A program made the translations under genes and the position numbers. 64,000 nucleotides of DNA. Source: Dehalococcoidia bacterium. Lineage in GTDB: Bacteria > Chloroflexota > Dehalococcoidia > Tepidiformales > Tepidiformaceae. The DNA lies in NCBI GenBank assembly GCA_020853755.1, contig JADYYG010000017.1:62001-126000 (forward strand), read 5' to 3'. The notes below the pieces were generated by a model, which had not been told where the DNA came from, did no database searches, and worked only from the letters and a program-made list of their open reading frames with translations. This document shows, piece by piece, positions 34,099-43,224 of the stretch; the first letter of the stretch is position 1, and each line of letters begins with the position of its first letter.

Positions 34099-35354
34099 TG
34101 TTCCGCCGGGCCCGCCTCGTCCTCGCCGCGTGGTTCACGCTTGCCCTCGCCGTCACCCTCCTCAGCACGGGGGCCGTCGCCTACGAACTGATCCGCCGCG
34201 ACATCGACCACGAGATCAACAACAGCCTCGATCAGGCCCAGTTGGCGATGAAGAGCATGCGGCCGTACCCGGGCGCGCCCGGTTCGCGCGACGACCATGA
34301 CGGCGACAGAGACCGCCTGCCGCCGGGCATCCCGAGCGATGTGTTCATCATCTACACCGACAGCAAGGGTGACGTTACCTTCAACCCGCGGGACATCGAC
34401 GTTGACGACGTGGACTTCCACGAACTTGGCGAGGACGCCGAAAAGCACGCCGAAACCAGCGACATCTCAACGAAGGACGGCCACTTCCGCATCCTCTCGG
34501 AGGAAATCGGCCCGGGCAGCTTCGTCCACATCGGGCGGTCGCTGGAGCCGCGAGACCACCAACTGCGCACGCTGACCCTTGTCTTCGCGAGCGGCGGCGC
34601 TGCAGGGATCCTCGCTGCCGCGGCCGGGGGCTTCTGGCTGGCAGGTCTCGCGATGCGGCCTATCCGTGTCTCATTCGAACGGCAGCGGCGGTTCGTGTCG
34701 GACGCCTCGCACGAGTTGCGGACGCCGCTGGCAGTGCTGCGTGCGAACGGCGAAGTACTCCAGCGCCACCCCGATGAGACCCTCGCCGCGAACATGGACC
34801 AGGTCGACGCGATCACCGCCGAAGCAGAGGCGATGACGCGCCTCGTCGAGGACCTGCTGACGCTGGCGCGCGCCGATGAAGGCGCGGCGAACCTTACCCG
34901 GGAGACCGTCCCGCTCGGGGCGGTGCTCGAAGACCTCGGGCGCGACATGGAAGCCGTGGCCAATGCCCGGCAGATCCGCCTGACCGTCGACAGCGAGCCA
35001 CTGGAGGTCATCGGCGACCGCGGCCGCCTGCGCCAGCTCGCCGCCATCCTTCTCGACAACGCGCTCAAGTACACGCCCGAAGGCGGCGAAGTAACCGTCC
35101 GCTGCGCCGCCCACGGGAAGACTGCCGAACTCTCGGTGGCCGATACCGGCCCGGGGATCCCGGTGGCCGAGCAGGACAAGATCTTCGACCGCTTCGTCCG
35201 GGCCGACACCGCGCGCACACGAGCAGCTGGCGGTACGGGACTCGGTCTCGCTATCGCGAAGTGGATCGCCGAGGCCCACGGCGGGCGCATCTCGGTCGAA
35301 TCGACACCCGGGAGCGGTTCGCGGTTTATCGTGCGCCTGCCGCTCGCGAGCTAA
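34098..35354 (+). CDS. Sensor histidine kinase
   Basis: A 418-residue membrane kinase paired with the upstream regulator. Membrane helices at about 8-30 and 157-183 bracket an external domain of about 125 residues that is strikingly acidic and His-containing (for example DDHDGDRDR, DIDVDDVDFHELGED), which could bind a cation. The dimerisation domain has His205 in SDASHELRTPL. The ATPase domain has LLDNALKYTP, DTGPGIP and GGTGLGLAIAK. A clear HAMP unit is not evident. Metal sensing is an inference. Confidence 0.92.
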   Translation: MFRRARLVLAAWFTLALAVTLLSTGAVAYELIRRDIDHEINNSLDQAQLAMKSMRPYPGAPGSRDDHDGDRDRLPPGIPSDVFIIYTDSKGDVTFNPRDIDVDDVDFHELGEDAEKHAETSDISTKDGHFRILSEEIGPGSFVHIGRSLEPRDHQLRTLTLVFASGGAAGILAAAAGGFWLAGLAMRPIRVSFERQRRFVSDASHELRTPLAVLRANGEVLQRHPDETLAANMDQVDAITAEAEAMTRLVEDLLTLARADEGAANLTRETVPLGAVLEDLGRDMEAVANARQIRLTVDSEPLEVIGDRGRLRQLAAILLDNALKYTPEGGEVTVRCAAHGKTAELSVADTGPGIPVAEQDKIFDRFVRADTARTRAAGGTGLGLAIAKWIAEAHGGRISVESTPGSGSRFIVRLPLAS

Positions 35355-35357
35355 CGG

Positions 35358-36185
35358 TCAGTCGTTTTCGATTTCGTCCCGGGGCGTGAAGAAGACACGC
35401 CGCCAGGCATCGCCGTCGCGGAACCAGCGGCGGTCTTCGAGTTCGCGCTTGAGTCGTTCGAACCCGGGCTCCGCGGGCATTTCCGCCGTGTGGTAGCCGT
35501 TCGTCTCTGCAAAGAGCGCGGCCCGTTCGAGCAGCCAGAGTTCGAGGTTGCGGCCTTCGTAGCCGGGCGCCAGCACCGGGGCCACGACTCGGGCGAGGCC
35601 GCGCCCTGCGTCGCGCACGCTCGTCACGCCAACCAGGCGGTCACCGTCGGAGGCGACGAACCAGCCCGGCCGGGCGCCCTGTTCGAAGAACCACGGGTCC
35701 TCGCCAGTCAGCGCCGCGATGGCGGTTGCGTCGGAGCGGCGCTGTTCGCGCACGGTGAGCAGCGGCAGCCGCCGTTCGAGGAGGAGTTCGATTTCGCCGC
35801 CATCGGCCGCTCGCTGGCCGATGGGCAGATAGCCGAGCCGCGCGAAATAGGCCGGGAGTCCCGCCGTTTCCGGCGTCCAGACGCGGGCGAGCCGCAGGCC
35901 GCGATCCTGGAAGACCCGTTCGACCGCGCGGATCAGCCGGACACCCGCCGGCGCGTGAGCCGAGACCAGCAGGTCGAACCAGCCGATACCTTCGTCGTCG
36001 CGGAAGCGCACGGCCGCATCCAGGTAGGGGTCATCGTCGGCCACGAGGAAGGCGTGCCCGGTCTGGAGCATGACATCGACCTGGCCGCTGAGCGCGGGTG
36101 CGCCGGGGATGCCTGATGCTGCGTACAGGTCGGCGATGGCCTCGGCGTCTTCGCTCGTTGCAGGCCGGCAAACCCAGTCAGGCAC
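35358..36185 (-). CDS. GNAT-family acetyltransferase-like protein, two modules
   Basis: A 275-residue protein with two GNAT-like halves. The first ends in a YFARLGYLPIG segment (about residues 113-123), the typical C-terminal part of a GNAT fold, and a second begins near residue 145 (LTVREQRRSDATAIAAL). The pyrophosphate-binding RxxGxG/A loop is not obvious in either half, so acetyl-CoA binding may be weak or lost. GTG 36185 overlaps the end of the DUF983 gene by 8 bases. Confidence 0.65.
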   Translation of the reverse strand: MPDWVCRPATSEDAEAIADLYAASGIPGAPALSGQVDVMLQTGHAFLVADDDPYLDAAVRFRDDEGIGWFDLLVSAHAPAGVRLIRAVERVFQDRGLRLARVWTPETAGLPAYFARLGYLPIGQRAADGGEIELLLERRLPLLTVREQRRSDATAIAALTGEDPWFFEQGARPGWFVASDGDRLVGVTSVRDAGRGLARVVAPVLAPGYEGRNLELWLLERAALFAETNGYHTAEMPAEPGFERLKRELEDRRWFRDGDAWRRVFFTPRDEIEND

Positions 36186-36579
36186 TGCCGGTGGCCCCGT
36201 CCTCGCCCGGGTTGCGTTCGAACGTCTTCGGGTTGAAGTAGCAGTCGATGTGCATCCAGAAGACCCGCGAGTAGTGGAACGAGATGGGCGTCACGATGAT
36301 GATCATGCCGTTCGCGACCACGAGGATGGGGATGAGGCGGTACCCCGTGAGGAGCATGAACATCCAGACGGGCAGGGTGGCGAACACCCCGATGAAGTAA
36401 CTCGCGTACATCGCGCCCGTGAAGTAGCCGTACTCGCGTTCGAACCGCAGCCCGCAGACGAGGCAGCGTTCGCGCATGTGGAACGGCCGGCTCCACACCG
36501 AACCCTGGCAGCAGCGCGGGCAGCGCAGAAGCAGCGCCGAGATGACGCGCTTGAAGATGCCGTGGCTGGCAGCGTCCAT
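36178..36579 (-). CDS. DUF983 membrane protein
   Basis: A 133-residue protein with an N-terminal zinc-ribbon-like motif (CPRCC at about residues 20-24, then CLVCG) and two membrane helices (about 56-78 and 81-102), the standard DUF983 form. Function unknown. ATG 36579 begins the recognisable family; the upstream frame lacks support. The GNAT gene follows with overlap. Confidence 0.82.
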   Translation of the reverse strand: MDAASHGIFKRVISALLLRCPRCCQGSVWSRPFHMRERCLVCGLRFEREYGYFTGAMYASYFIGVFATLPVWMFMLLTGYRLIPILVVANGMIIIVTPISFHYSRVFWMHIDCYFNPKTFERNPGEDGATGSA

Positions 36580-36697
36580 CGCACAAGCATCGCAAACCCG
36601 CCGGACATGCGCGCGGAGAGTTCCGGGTGAAGTGTGAGTCCGCTCATGCTCTGGAAGCCAAAAGCCGCCGATACTTCCGGTAACGGAGGGGGAATCA

Positions 36698-38245
36698 GTG
36701 CCCAAGCGTTTCATCGGGCTCGCCGTCACGGCGGGGCTTGTTGCTGTCGCCGCGATCGTTGGCGGCGCCATCCTGTTCACTTCGAGCCGCGCGAGCGAAG
36801 TGAACCTGACCACCGCAAGCCTCGTGCCCGAGGATGCGGGCATTTACCTCGCCCTGAATACCGACCTGTCGTCGAGCCAGTGGGTGAACACCTTCCGGCT
36901 GGCCGAACGCCTCGGCGCGGACGACCCCGAAGGCGACCTGAAGGACGGCGCGGACACGGCCGGCCTCGACTGGGAAGACGATGTCGCGCCGTTCCTTGGC
37001 GGCAACGCTGCGCTCTACGTCCAGGGCTTCTCACTCGACGACCTCAACGCCCAGGGCGCGGTCATCGTCCGCTGCGACGACCCGAAGCGGGCCCTCGAGG
37101 TGATCGAGGACCAGGCGGGCCCGTTCGACGACGAGAAGTACGCCGGCGTGGCCTACCACGCGATGGTTGGCGGCTTCGCGGCGGTCATCGGCGACCACCT
37201 CGTCATCGCATTCGATGAGGACAGCATGAAGGCTGTCATCGACGTTTCGAAGGGCGACAAGAAGTCACTCGCAAGCGTCTCGGACTTCCAGAAGCTGCGC
37301 GACGAACTGACCGGCAACTTCCTCGGCTTCGTGTACCTGAACGCGGGGAACATGGCCGGCGAATTCCTGCTCAACGACCCGGTCATCAAGGCCGCCTTCG
37401 ATGAAGCTGGTACGAGCGACCTCATCTTCAAGCCAGCCGCCTTCGTCATCGGCGCGCAGAAGGATGGCTTCGAGTTCCAGGAGGCGAGCCTCGGCAAGGC
37501 CGGGCCGCTCGCTCCGATGCTCGCCCCGCGCAAGTCCACGCTCGTGAAGTACGTGCCCGCGGACACCGGCGTCTTCTTCAGCACGGTCGATATCGCCGAG
37601 ACCTGGGAGAAGGTGATGGCCGAAGCGCGGCCCCAGATCGACAAAGCCATCCGCGAGCAGGGCGAGTACGACTCCCTCGACGATGCGATGCGCGAGGCCG
37701 GCAAGGAACTCGGCATCGACAGCCTCGAGGACGTTATCAAGCTGCTCAACGGCGAGACAGTGGTCGCGGTTTGGTTCCCGGACGGCAACGACGACGGTGA
37801 AGGGGCCGTCATCGCCGAGGTGGACCAGGCGAAGGCTGAGGCGCTGCTCAAGAAGATCGCGGCTGCGAGCAAGAGCAAGCCGGAGACCCGCAAGGTTGGC
37901 AATAGCGAGATGACGACCTTTCGCGACGCGGACGGCGATGACTCTGCTTACGCCTTCCTCGATGGCAACCTCGTGCTCGGCACCTCCGCGGGCGTCGAAC
38001 GTGTGCTGGCGAACAAGGAACCGGGCCTCGGCAGCCTCGCGAAGTACAACGAGACCGTCAGCCAGATGCCGTCCGGCCTGGGGACATACGCTTACATCGA
38101 CCTTGCACGCGTCCTGCGGCTGGCGCAGGGCGGCATCCCCGCTGACCTCTCGAAGGCCGAACGGGCGCTCGAAGGGCTTATCATCAATGGTGTCGATGAA
38201 CGCGGCGTCGTCCGTCTCTCCGGCATCCTCACCGTCGATAAGTAG
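36698..38245 (+). CDS. DUF3352 exported protein
   Basis: A 515-residue protein with one N-terminal membrane anchor (about 5-27). The rest matches the DUF3352 outline: LVPEDAGIYLALNTDLSSSQW, later AVIVRCDDPKRALEVIED and YADIDLARVL-type TYAYIDLARVL. These proteins are found in several phyla and have no known role; the body is probably outside the membrane. GTG 36698 follows CGGAGGGGG at good spacing. The downstream membrane protein overlaps its 3' end. Confidence 0.78.
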   Translation: MPKRFIGLAVTAGLVAVAAIVGGAILFTSSRASEVNLTTASLVPEDAGIYLALNTDLSSSQWVNTFRLAERLGADDPEGDLKDGADTAGLDWEDDVAPFLGGNAALYVQGFSLDDLNAQGAVIVRCDDPKRALEVIEDQAGPFDDEKYAGVAYHAMVGGFAAVIGDHLVIAFDEDSMKAVIDVSKGDKKSLASVSDFQKLRDELTGNFLGFVYLNAGNMAGEFLLNDPVIKAAFDEAGTSDLIFKPAAFVIGAQKDGFEFQEASLGKAGPLAPMLAPRKSTLVKYVPADTGVFFSTVDIAETWEKVMAEARPQIDKAIREQGEYDSLDDAMREAGKELGIDSLEDVIKLLNGETVVAVWFPDGNDDGEGAVIAEVDQAKAEALLKKIAAASKSKPETRKVGNSEMTTFRDADGDDSAYAFLDGNLVLGTSAGVERVLANKEPGLGSLAKYNETVSQMPSGLGTYAYIDLARVLRLAQGGIPADLSKAERALEGLIINGVDERGVVRLSGILTVDK

Positions 38246-38684
38246 CGTCGCGCCATGGAGACGCCGGGCCGCGCTGCTGCGGCTCGGCGTTGGCCCGCTC
38301 GCGATCGCGGGGTTCTTCCTGCCGTGGGCGCACGGCCCCGGCCCCTTCGCTGCCAATGAGTTCACCGGTTTCGCACTCGTCGGCTTCGCCGGCCGCCTGC
38401 AGGCGCTCGACCTCTCGGTAGCGCAGGGCGGACTGCTCTGGGCGTTCCGGCTCGGGATCCTGGGCGTGGCCATCGCGGGGACCTGGCAGTTGCTGCTCGC
38501 GCCGCGCCACCACGGGCACCCGGCTTACCGCGTGAGCGGCTGGTACCTGGCCACCGCGGGCGTCCTCATCCTCGCCACGGGCGTCCTCCGTGCGGGCCTG
38601 ACACTGCCGCCGGCAGGGCTGGCCTGCCTCGCGATGGCCGCAGCGCTGTTCGTGGTTTCGCGGGTAGTTCGCCCTACGGGATGA
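38196..38684 (+). CDS. Four-helix membrane protein of unknown function
   Basis: About 162 residues with hydrophobic segments at about 35-50, 78-97, 110-130 and 135-152. The start is uncertain: ATG 38196 lies inside the end of the DUF3352 gene in another frame, and the only later in-frame candidate is CTG near 38274. Either start keeps all helices. Coupling to the DUF3352 gene suggests they work together. It overlaps the facing gene by 11 bases. Confidence 0.6.
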   Translation: MNAASSVSPASSPSISSVAPWRRRAALLRLGVGPLAIAGFFLPWAHGPGPFAANEFTGFALVGFAGRLQALDLSVAQGGLLWAFRLGILGVAIAGTWQLLLAPRHHGHPAYRVSGWYLATAGVLILATGVLRAGLTLPPAGLACLAMAAALFVVSRVVRPTG

Positions 38685-39639
38685 GCAGCACGCGGCCGAA
38701 GGCGGCCCGGCTTTCGATGTAGGCGTGGGCGCCGGCGGCGTCGCTGAGCGGGAACTTGCGGTCGAGGACGACTTGCAGTTCGCCCTTCGCGACGTCAGCG
38801 AGCAACTGTTCGATCATCGCCCGGCAGCGTGCCTGGTTCGCGGCCATCTCCGCGCCGAGGAACACACCCGTCACGGTCGCGTTCTTCGCGAACAGCCCGC
38901 CCAGGTCGGCGACGCCCTCGCGGCTGGCGTTCCCAACCCAACTGATGCGGCCGCGATAGGCGACCGAGGCCACGCTGCCTTCGAGCGCCTTCCCGCCGAC
39001 CGGGTCGACGATGAGGTCCGCGCCGCGGCCACCGGTGAGGCGCATCGTCTCCTCGACGAGGTCCGATGTGCGGTAGTTGATGCCGTGAGTCATGCCGTAC
39101 TGCTTCAGCCGTTCGAGCTTCTCTTTGGTCGAAGCGGTGGCGAGGACGGTAGCGCCGGCACGGGCCGCCAGCTGCACGGCCGCGAGGCCAACGCCGCCGC
39201 CGCCAGCCTGCACGAGCACCGTTTCGCCGGGCTGCAGGTGTCCGAACTCGAACAGGCAGTCGTGGGCGGTACCGAACTCGACCGGGACGGCCGCCGCCAG
39301 CTCGATGTCGAGGCCGTCCGGGACGAGGTAGGTGGAGCCGCTGGCGACCGAGGCCATCGAGGCGTGCGATCCGAACGGCATCGTCGCGACAACGCGGTCG
39401 CCCGGCTTGCGGTCGGTCACGCGGTCGCCCACTTCGCGGATGATGCCCGCTGCCTGGTAGCCGACGACATGGGGCTTTGTGGCCAGTTCGCCGCCGAGCC
39501 GGTGGAGGGTGTCTCCGCCCTGGATGGCGATTGCCTGGATGTCGATGACGACGCCGCCCGGGCGGCATTGGGGGTCGGGGAGTTCTTCGTAGCGGAAGAC
39601 GGACGGCGCCCCGGTTTCGTAATAGACAGCAGCTTTCAT
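38674..39639 (-). CDS. Quinone oxidoreductase-type MDR dehydrogenase
   Basis: A 321-residue NADPH-dependent quinone reductase-like enzyme of the medium-chain dehydrogenase superfamily. It has a GroES-like N-terminal part (PHVVGYQAAGIIREVGDRV) and a Rossmann part with QAGGGGVGLAAVQLAA. It lacks the zinc-binding cysteines, as quinone oxidoreductases do. No strong ribosome-binding site before ATG 39639. Confidence 0.88.
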   Translation of the reverse strand: MKAAVYYETGAPSVFRYEELPDPQCRPGGVVIDIQAIAIQGGDTLHRLGGELATKPHVVGYQAAGIIREVGDRVTDRKPGDRVVATMPFGSHASMASVASGSTYLVPDGLDIELAAAVPVEFGTAHDCLFEFGHLQPGETVLVQAGGGGVGLAAVQLAARAGATVLATASTKEKLERLKQYGMTHGINYRTSDLVEETMRLTGGRGADLIVDPVGGKALEGSVASVAYRGRISWVGNASREGVADLGGLFAKNATVTGVFLGAEMAANQARCRAMIEQLLADVAKGELQVVLDRKFPLSDAAGAHAYIESRAAFGRVLLIP

Positions 39640-39722
39640 GGCGACCTCGAGGAGATAACTGTGAGAGACAGTCTAGCCCGGCACGGAACCCGCGTACCCG
39701 GGGCGTTTGCTATCCTCGAAGC

Positions 39723-40004
39723 ATGGACGGAACGCGCAGAATCGAGCATTGGCGGACGGAGATTGACCGGGTGGACGAGGATCTGCTGCGCCTCTTCAAC
39801 GAACGCGCCCACTACGCCATCGAGATCGGCCTCGAAAAGCGGCGGCTCGGCCTGCCGATCGAAGTGCCCGAACGGGAGGCCGCGATCATCCGCCTGATGG
39901 TGTCGCATAACCACGGCCCGCTCGATGGCGAGGCGGTCGAACGGCTCTTCGAGGCGGTCATTGGCGAGAGCCGGGTCGCCGAAGAGGCCATGCTCTCCGG
40001 CTGA
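39723..40004 (+). CDS. Chorismate mutase, AroQ class
   Basis: A 93-residue all-helical chorismate mutase, converting chorismate to prephenate for Phe/Tyr synthesis. The family residues are present: RTEIDRVDEDLLRLFNERA, Lys in EIGLEKRR, then VPEREAAII and GPLDGEAVERLF. It is not fused to other aromatic enzymes, and no other pathway gene is adjacent. TATCCT (39711-39716) lies 6 bases before ATG 39723. Confidence 0.88.
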   Translation: MDGTRRIEHWRTEIDRVDEDLLRLFNERAHYAIEIGLEKRRLGLPIEVPEREAAIIRLMVSHNHGPLDGEAVERLFEAVIGESRVAEEAMLSG

Positions 40005-40043
40005 GCGCCCGCTCCCGGTCTTCGAACCCCTGCAGACGCGCGA

Positions 40044-40067
40044 AAGCCCCGCCGTGTGGCGAGGCTT
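40044..40067 (+). terminator. Hairpin after the chorismate mutase gene
   Basis: AAGCC-CC-GCC pairs with GGC-GA-GGCTT around a GTGT loop, with a small internal loop. It lies between convergent genes. Confidence 0.45.
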
Positions 40068-40098
40068 CGCGGAGAGATGCGCGGGGCTGACGCCCGGG

Positions 40099-42327
40099 TT
40101 AGTCGGCTCCGAAACCGGGGACGTACTCGAAATTCGGCGCTGGCGACGGCTGCGCGGCAGGCGTCGCGTGACCTTCGACCGAGATGCGGGGCATCCAGCT
40201 CAGCCAGGCAGGCAGGTACCAGTTCCGCGAACCGAGGAGTTCCATGCTGGCCGGGACGAGGACTGTCCGGACGACCGTGGCGTCGAGGAAGACGGCGACC
40301 GCGAGGCCGAAGCCCATCTGCTGCAGCGCCACCATTTCGCCCGCGGCGAACCCGCCGAACACCACCATCATGATGGCGGCGGCGCCGGTAATGATGTGGG
40401 CCGTCGAGCGCAGGCCGTGCGACACCGCATAGGTGTTGTCACCCGTGCGCAGGAACGTCTCCTGGATGCGGCTCAGCAGGAACACGTGGTAGTCCATCGA
40501 GAGCCCGAAGAGGACCGCGAACAGGAACACCGGCAGCCAGGCCTCGATCTGGTCGGACTGCTGGAACCCGAACAATTCGTTGCCGATGCCGTGCTGGAAG
40601 ACGGCGACGATGAGTCCGTAGGCCGCGCCCACGCTGAGGAGGTTCATGATGATCGCCTTCAGCGGGATGACGATTGAGCGGAACACCATGAGCAGCAGGA
40701 TGAAGCTCAGCGCCAGCACGAAGGCGATGACGATGGGCAGGTAGGTGTTCATGGCATCGATGTAGTCGACCGTGCTGGCCGTGCCGCCGCCAACGTATAC
40801 GTCCGTCGCGATGTTCTTGAAGGCCGCGGGCACGTACTCGCTGCGCAGGCGGCGCAGGGCTTCCATCGCCTCCGGGCTCGAAGCATCACCGTTCAGGAAG
40901 ACTTCGACGTAGCCGTACTGGGAGTTCTCGCCGGTCTGGAGCGTCCCCATCTCGGCGAACGCCGGGTCGTTGGCAACCTGCTCGCGGAGCCGGGTGACGG
41001 CGAGCGAAACGTCCTGGGTGTTCGCGCGGCCGGCGACCACCACCTCAACCGGGTCGATGCGGCCCGCCGAGAACTCACGGTCGAGGATGTTGAACGCCTT
41101 CACGCTGTCGAGGTCCTGCGGGAAGGTGGAGATACCCGTCGAACCGATATTGATGGTGAAGTAGGGGATGCTCAGCGCGACGAGCAGGCCGGTCGAGAGC
41201 GCCGCCGAGACCCAGGGGTGCGCCATCACCAGCTTCGTCGTCTTGCCGAAGAAGCCGGCTTCGTCGCTGGCCTGGAGCTTCTCCTTGCGCCCCGGGATGG
41301 TCAGCCAGTTGATCCGGTCGCCCATGAGGCCGAGGACCGCCGGGATGAGCGTGAGCGCCATCGCCACCGCGGCGACAACCACCGTCATCGCTCCAACCGC
41401 CAGGCTGCCCATGACAGCCGTCGGGACGATGTACAGCCCGGCGAGAGCAATGATGACCGTGATGCCGGAGAAGAGGACCGCGCGGCTCGCGGTGGCGCCC
41501 GAGTTCACGATGGCGTCGATGCGATCGACCCCGTGCAGGCGCTCCTCGCGGAAGCGTTCGACGATGAAGAGCGTGTAATCGATGCCGACGGCGAGGCCGA
41601 TCATCGAGATCATGTTGATGGTGATCGAATCGATGGCGAACACGCGCGAGATGAGCGCCGTCGCGCCGACCGCGACGAGAACGCCGAGGAGCGCGAGGAT
41701 AATCGGCACGCCCGCGGCGACGACCGCGCCGAAGACGATGACGAGGATGATGATGGCGATCGGGATGCCGATGGTTTCGCCGGCAGCCATGTCCTTTTCG
41801 TACTGGTGCTGCGCGTCGTGCCAGATCGACCCGTCGCCGGCAGTCAGGACGGTGAAGCCGCTTTCGCGGTTCTCCTTGAGCGTTTCGAGCAGCGGTTCGA
41901 CTTCCTGGGGCGCATCGACGACGGTGCTCTTCAGGGAAACCGGCAGGATGGTGGTCCGCCGGTCCTTCGAAACGAGCGACTCCTCGCCAGCCTCGTAGTA
42001 GCTGGTCACGCTGGCGACGGTCTTCTCGAGGCCACGCACCTGGCCGGTGAGGCCGTTCACGAACGCCTGGTATTCGGGGTCGTCGACCGTCTTCGAATCG
42101 CTCTGAATGACGATGGTCTCGGTGGCGGGCGACTTGCCGAGGATTTTGCCCTCGAGGATGTCGTCGGCCTTTGCCGAATCGGACCCGCGGACATCGAACC
42201 CCGGGGTGAACTTCATCTGGGATGCGGCGCCGAGCGCGCCAACAATCACGACCAGCCAGATGCCGAGGGTGATCCACGGGTGGGTTGCGCTCTTTCGCGC
42301 CAACCGGTCCGGTGAAAAGAGTGACAT
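40099..42327 (-). CDS. MMPL-family RND transporter
   Basis: A 742-residue membrane transporter with the two-fold RND layout. Helix 1 (about 18-37) is followed by an external loop (to about 180), then helices 2-6 with the proton-relay region GLAVGIDYTLFIVERFREE. A second external loop and helices 7-12 with FGLSMDYHVFLLSRIQE follow. Such proteins export lipids or hydrophobic compounds. GGGAGG precedes ATG 42327. No partner protein or regulator is adjacent. Confidence 0.9.
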   Translation of the reverse strand: MSLFSPDRLARKSATHPWITLGIWLVVIVGALGAASQMKFTPGFDVRGSDSAKADDILEGKILGKSPATETIVIQSDSKTVDDPEYQAFVNGLTGQVRGLEKTVASVTSYYEAGEESLVSKDRRTTILPVSLKSTVVDAPQEVEPLLETLKENRESGFTVLTAGDGSIWHDAQHQYEKDMAAGETIGIPIAIIILVIVFGAVVAAGVPIILALLGVLVAVGATALISRVFAIDSITINMISMIGLAVGIDYTLFIVERFREERLHGVDRIDAIVNSGATASRAVLFSGITVIIALAGLYIVPTAVMGSLAVGAMTVVVAAVAMALTLIPAVLGLMGDRINWLTIPGRKEKLQASDEAGFFGKTTKLVMAHPWVSAALSTGLLVALSIPYFTINIGSTGISTFPQDLDSVKAFNILDREFSAGRIDPVEVVVAGRANTQDVSLAVTRLREQVANDPAFAEMGTLQTGENSQYGYVEVFLNGDASSPEAMEALRRLRSEYVPAAFKNIATDVYVGGGTASTVDYIDAMNTYLPIVIAFVLALSFILLLMVFRSIVIPLKAIIMNLLSVGAAYGLIVAVFQHGIGNELFGFQQSDQIEAWLPVFLFAVLFGLSMDYHVFLLSRIQETFLRTGDNTYAVSHGLRSTAHIITGAAAIMMVVFGGFAAGEMVALQQMGFGLAVAVFLDATVVRTVLVPASMELLGSRNWYLPAWLSWMPRISVEGHATPAAQPSPAPNFEYVPGFGAD

Positions 42328-42558
42328 GGATAACCTCCCTGGGCCGCGGCGGGCCCATAAGAAGTGTCACGTCCGGGGCCGGTTCCCCAACTCCCGACAG
42401 GGGATGATTCGCGGACGGTCTTTCGGCCTCCGCCGTCTCCTACCTCCGGCCGATTTCGGCCGCGCCGGGCGCCCAGCGTGAAGCGGTTCATAGAAAGCGC
42501 AGCGGCGATCTGGGCAAGGATGGCCCTCTCGCCTACGCTCGGAGCAGGGGGTGCAGGG

Positions 42559-42918
42559 ATGACCATCTTCGGGATCGCCCACGTCCAGCTTGGGATTACT
42601 CCCGGCGGCGAAGACCGGGCGCGCGGCTTCTACAGCGGGCTGCTCGGCCTGCGAGAACTGGAGAAGCCGGCGAGCGTTCGCGACCGCGGCGGCGCATGGT
42701 TCCAGTGCGGCATGCAGGAGATCCATTGCGGGGTCGAAGAAACCGTGGCGCCCTCACGACGTCACCCGGCTCTCCTGGTCGAAGACCTCGATGCCCTCCG
42801 CGCTCGCCTCGACGCCGCAGGCGTCCCAACCGAAACGGACCGCGAACTGCCCGGCTACCGCCGCTTCTATGCGACCGACCCCTTCGGCAACCGCATCGAG
42901 TTCCTGGAGCGGGCCTGA
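42559..42918 (+). CDS. Glyoxalase-like VOC protein
   Basis: A 119-residue VOC-fold protein. His at IAHVQLGI and Glu in NRIEFLE are the usual metal positions; GEDRARGFYSGLLGLRELEKP and YATDPFGNRIEF are typical. ATG 42559 follows a purine-rich stretch (GGAGCAGGGGGTGCAGGG), and TACGCT at about 42535 is a candidate -10. No more exact activity can be given. Confidence 0.78.
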   Translation: MTIFGIAHVQLGITPGGEDRARGFYSGLLGLRELEKPASVRDRGGAWFQCGMQEIHCGVEETVAPSRRHPALLVEDLDALRARLDAAGVPTETDRELPGYRRFYATDPFGNRIEFLERA

Positions 42919-42923
42919 CGCCG

Positions 42924-43124
42924 CTACTCCGCGCGCGGGGCCGATTCGAAGCCTGTGGTCTTGTGCGTGCCGTCGCAGAAGGGCTTCTTGCCGGAGTGGC
43001 CGCAACGGCAAAGGGCGATGACGTCCTGCACTTCGTAGCTCTTGCCCTCCGCATCGGCGACGGTGACGCCGCCACGCACCAGGTAGGGACCGTTGTCGCG
43101 GATGGAAATGGTGATATCGGCCAA
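42924..43124 (-). CDS. CDGSH iron-sulfur protein
   Basis: A 66-residue CDGSH-type protein that holds a 2Fe-2S cluster with three cysteines and one histidine: Cys39, Cys41, Cys50 and His54 in CRCGHSGKKPFCDGTH. TTG 43124 is chosen because GAGGGG lies upstream and the core starts there. Such small proteins take part in redox or iron handling. Its 3' end faces that of the VOC gene, 5 bases away. Confidence 0.88.
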   Translation of the reverse strand: MADITISIRDNGPYLVRGGVTVADAEGKSYEVQDVIALCRCGHSGKKPFCDGTHKTTGFESAPRAE

Positions 43125-43224
43125 GTTGCACACCCCTCGCTGTGGTAACTGAACCCGGACTATACCGGGCCGGCGGGGGCATCTCCGCTCGCCGCCCATG
43201 CGCGATGTCCGGCTACAATGCGGC

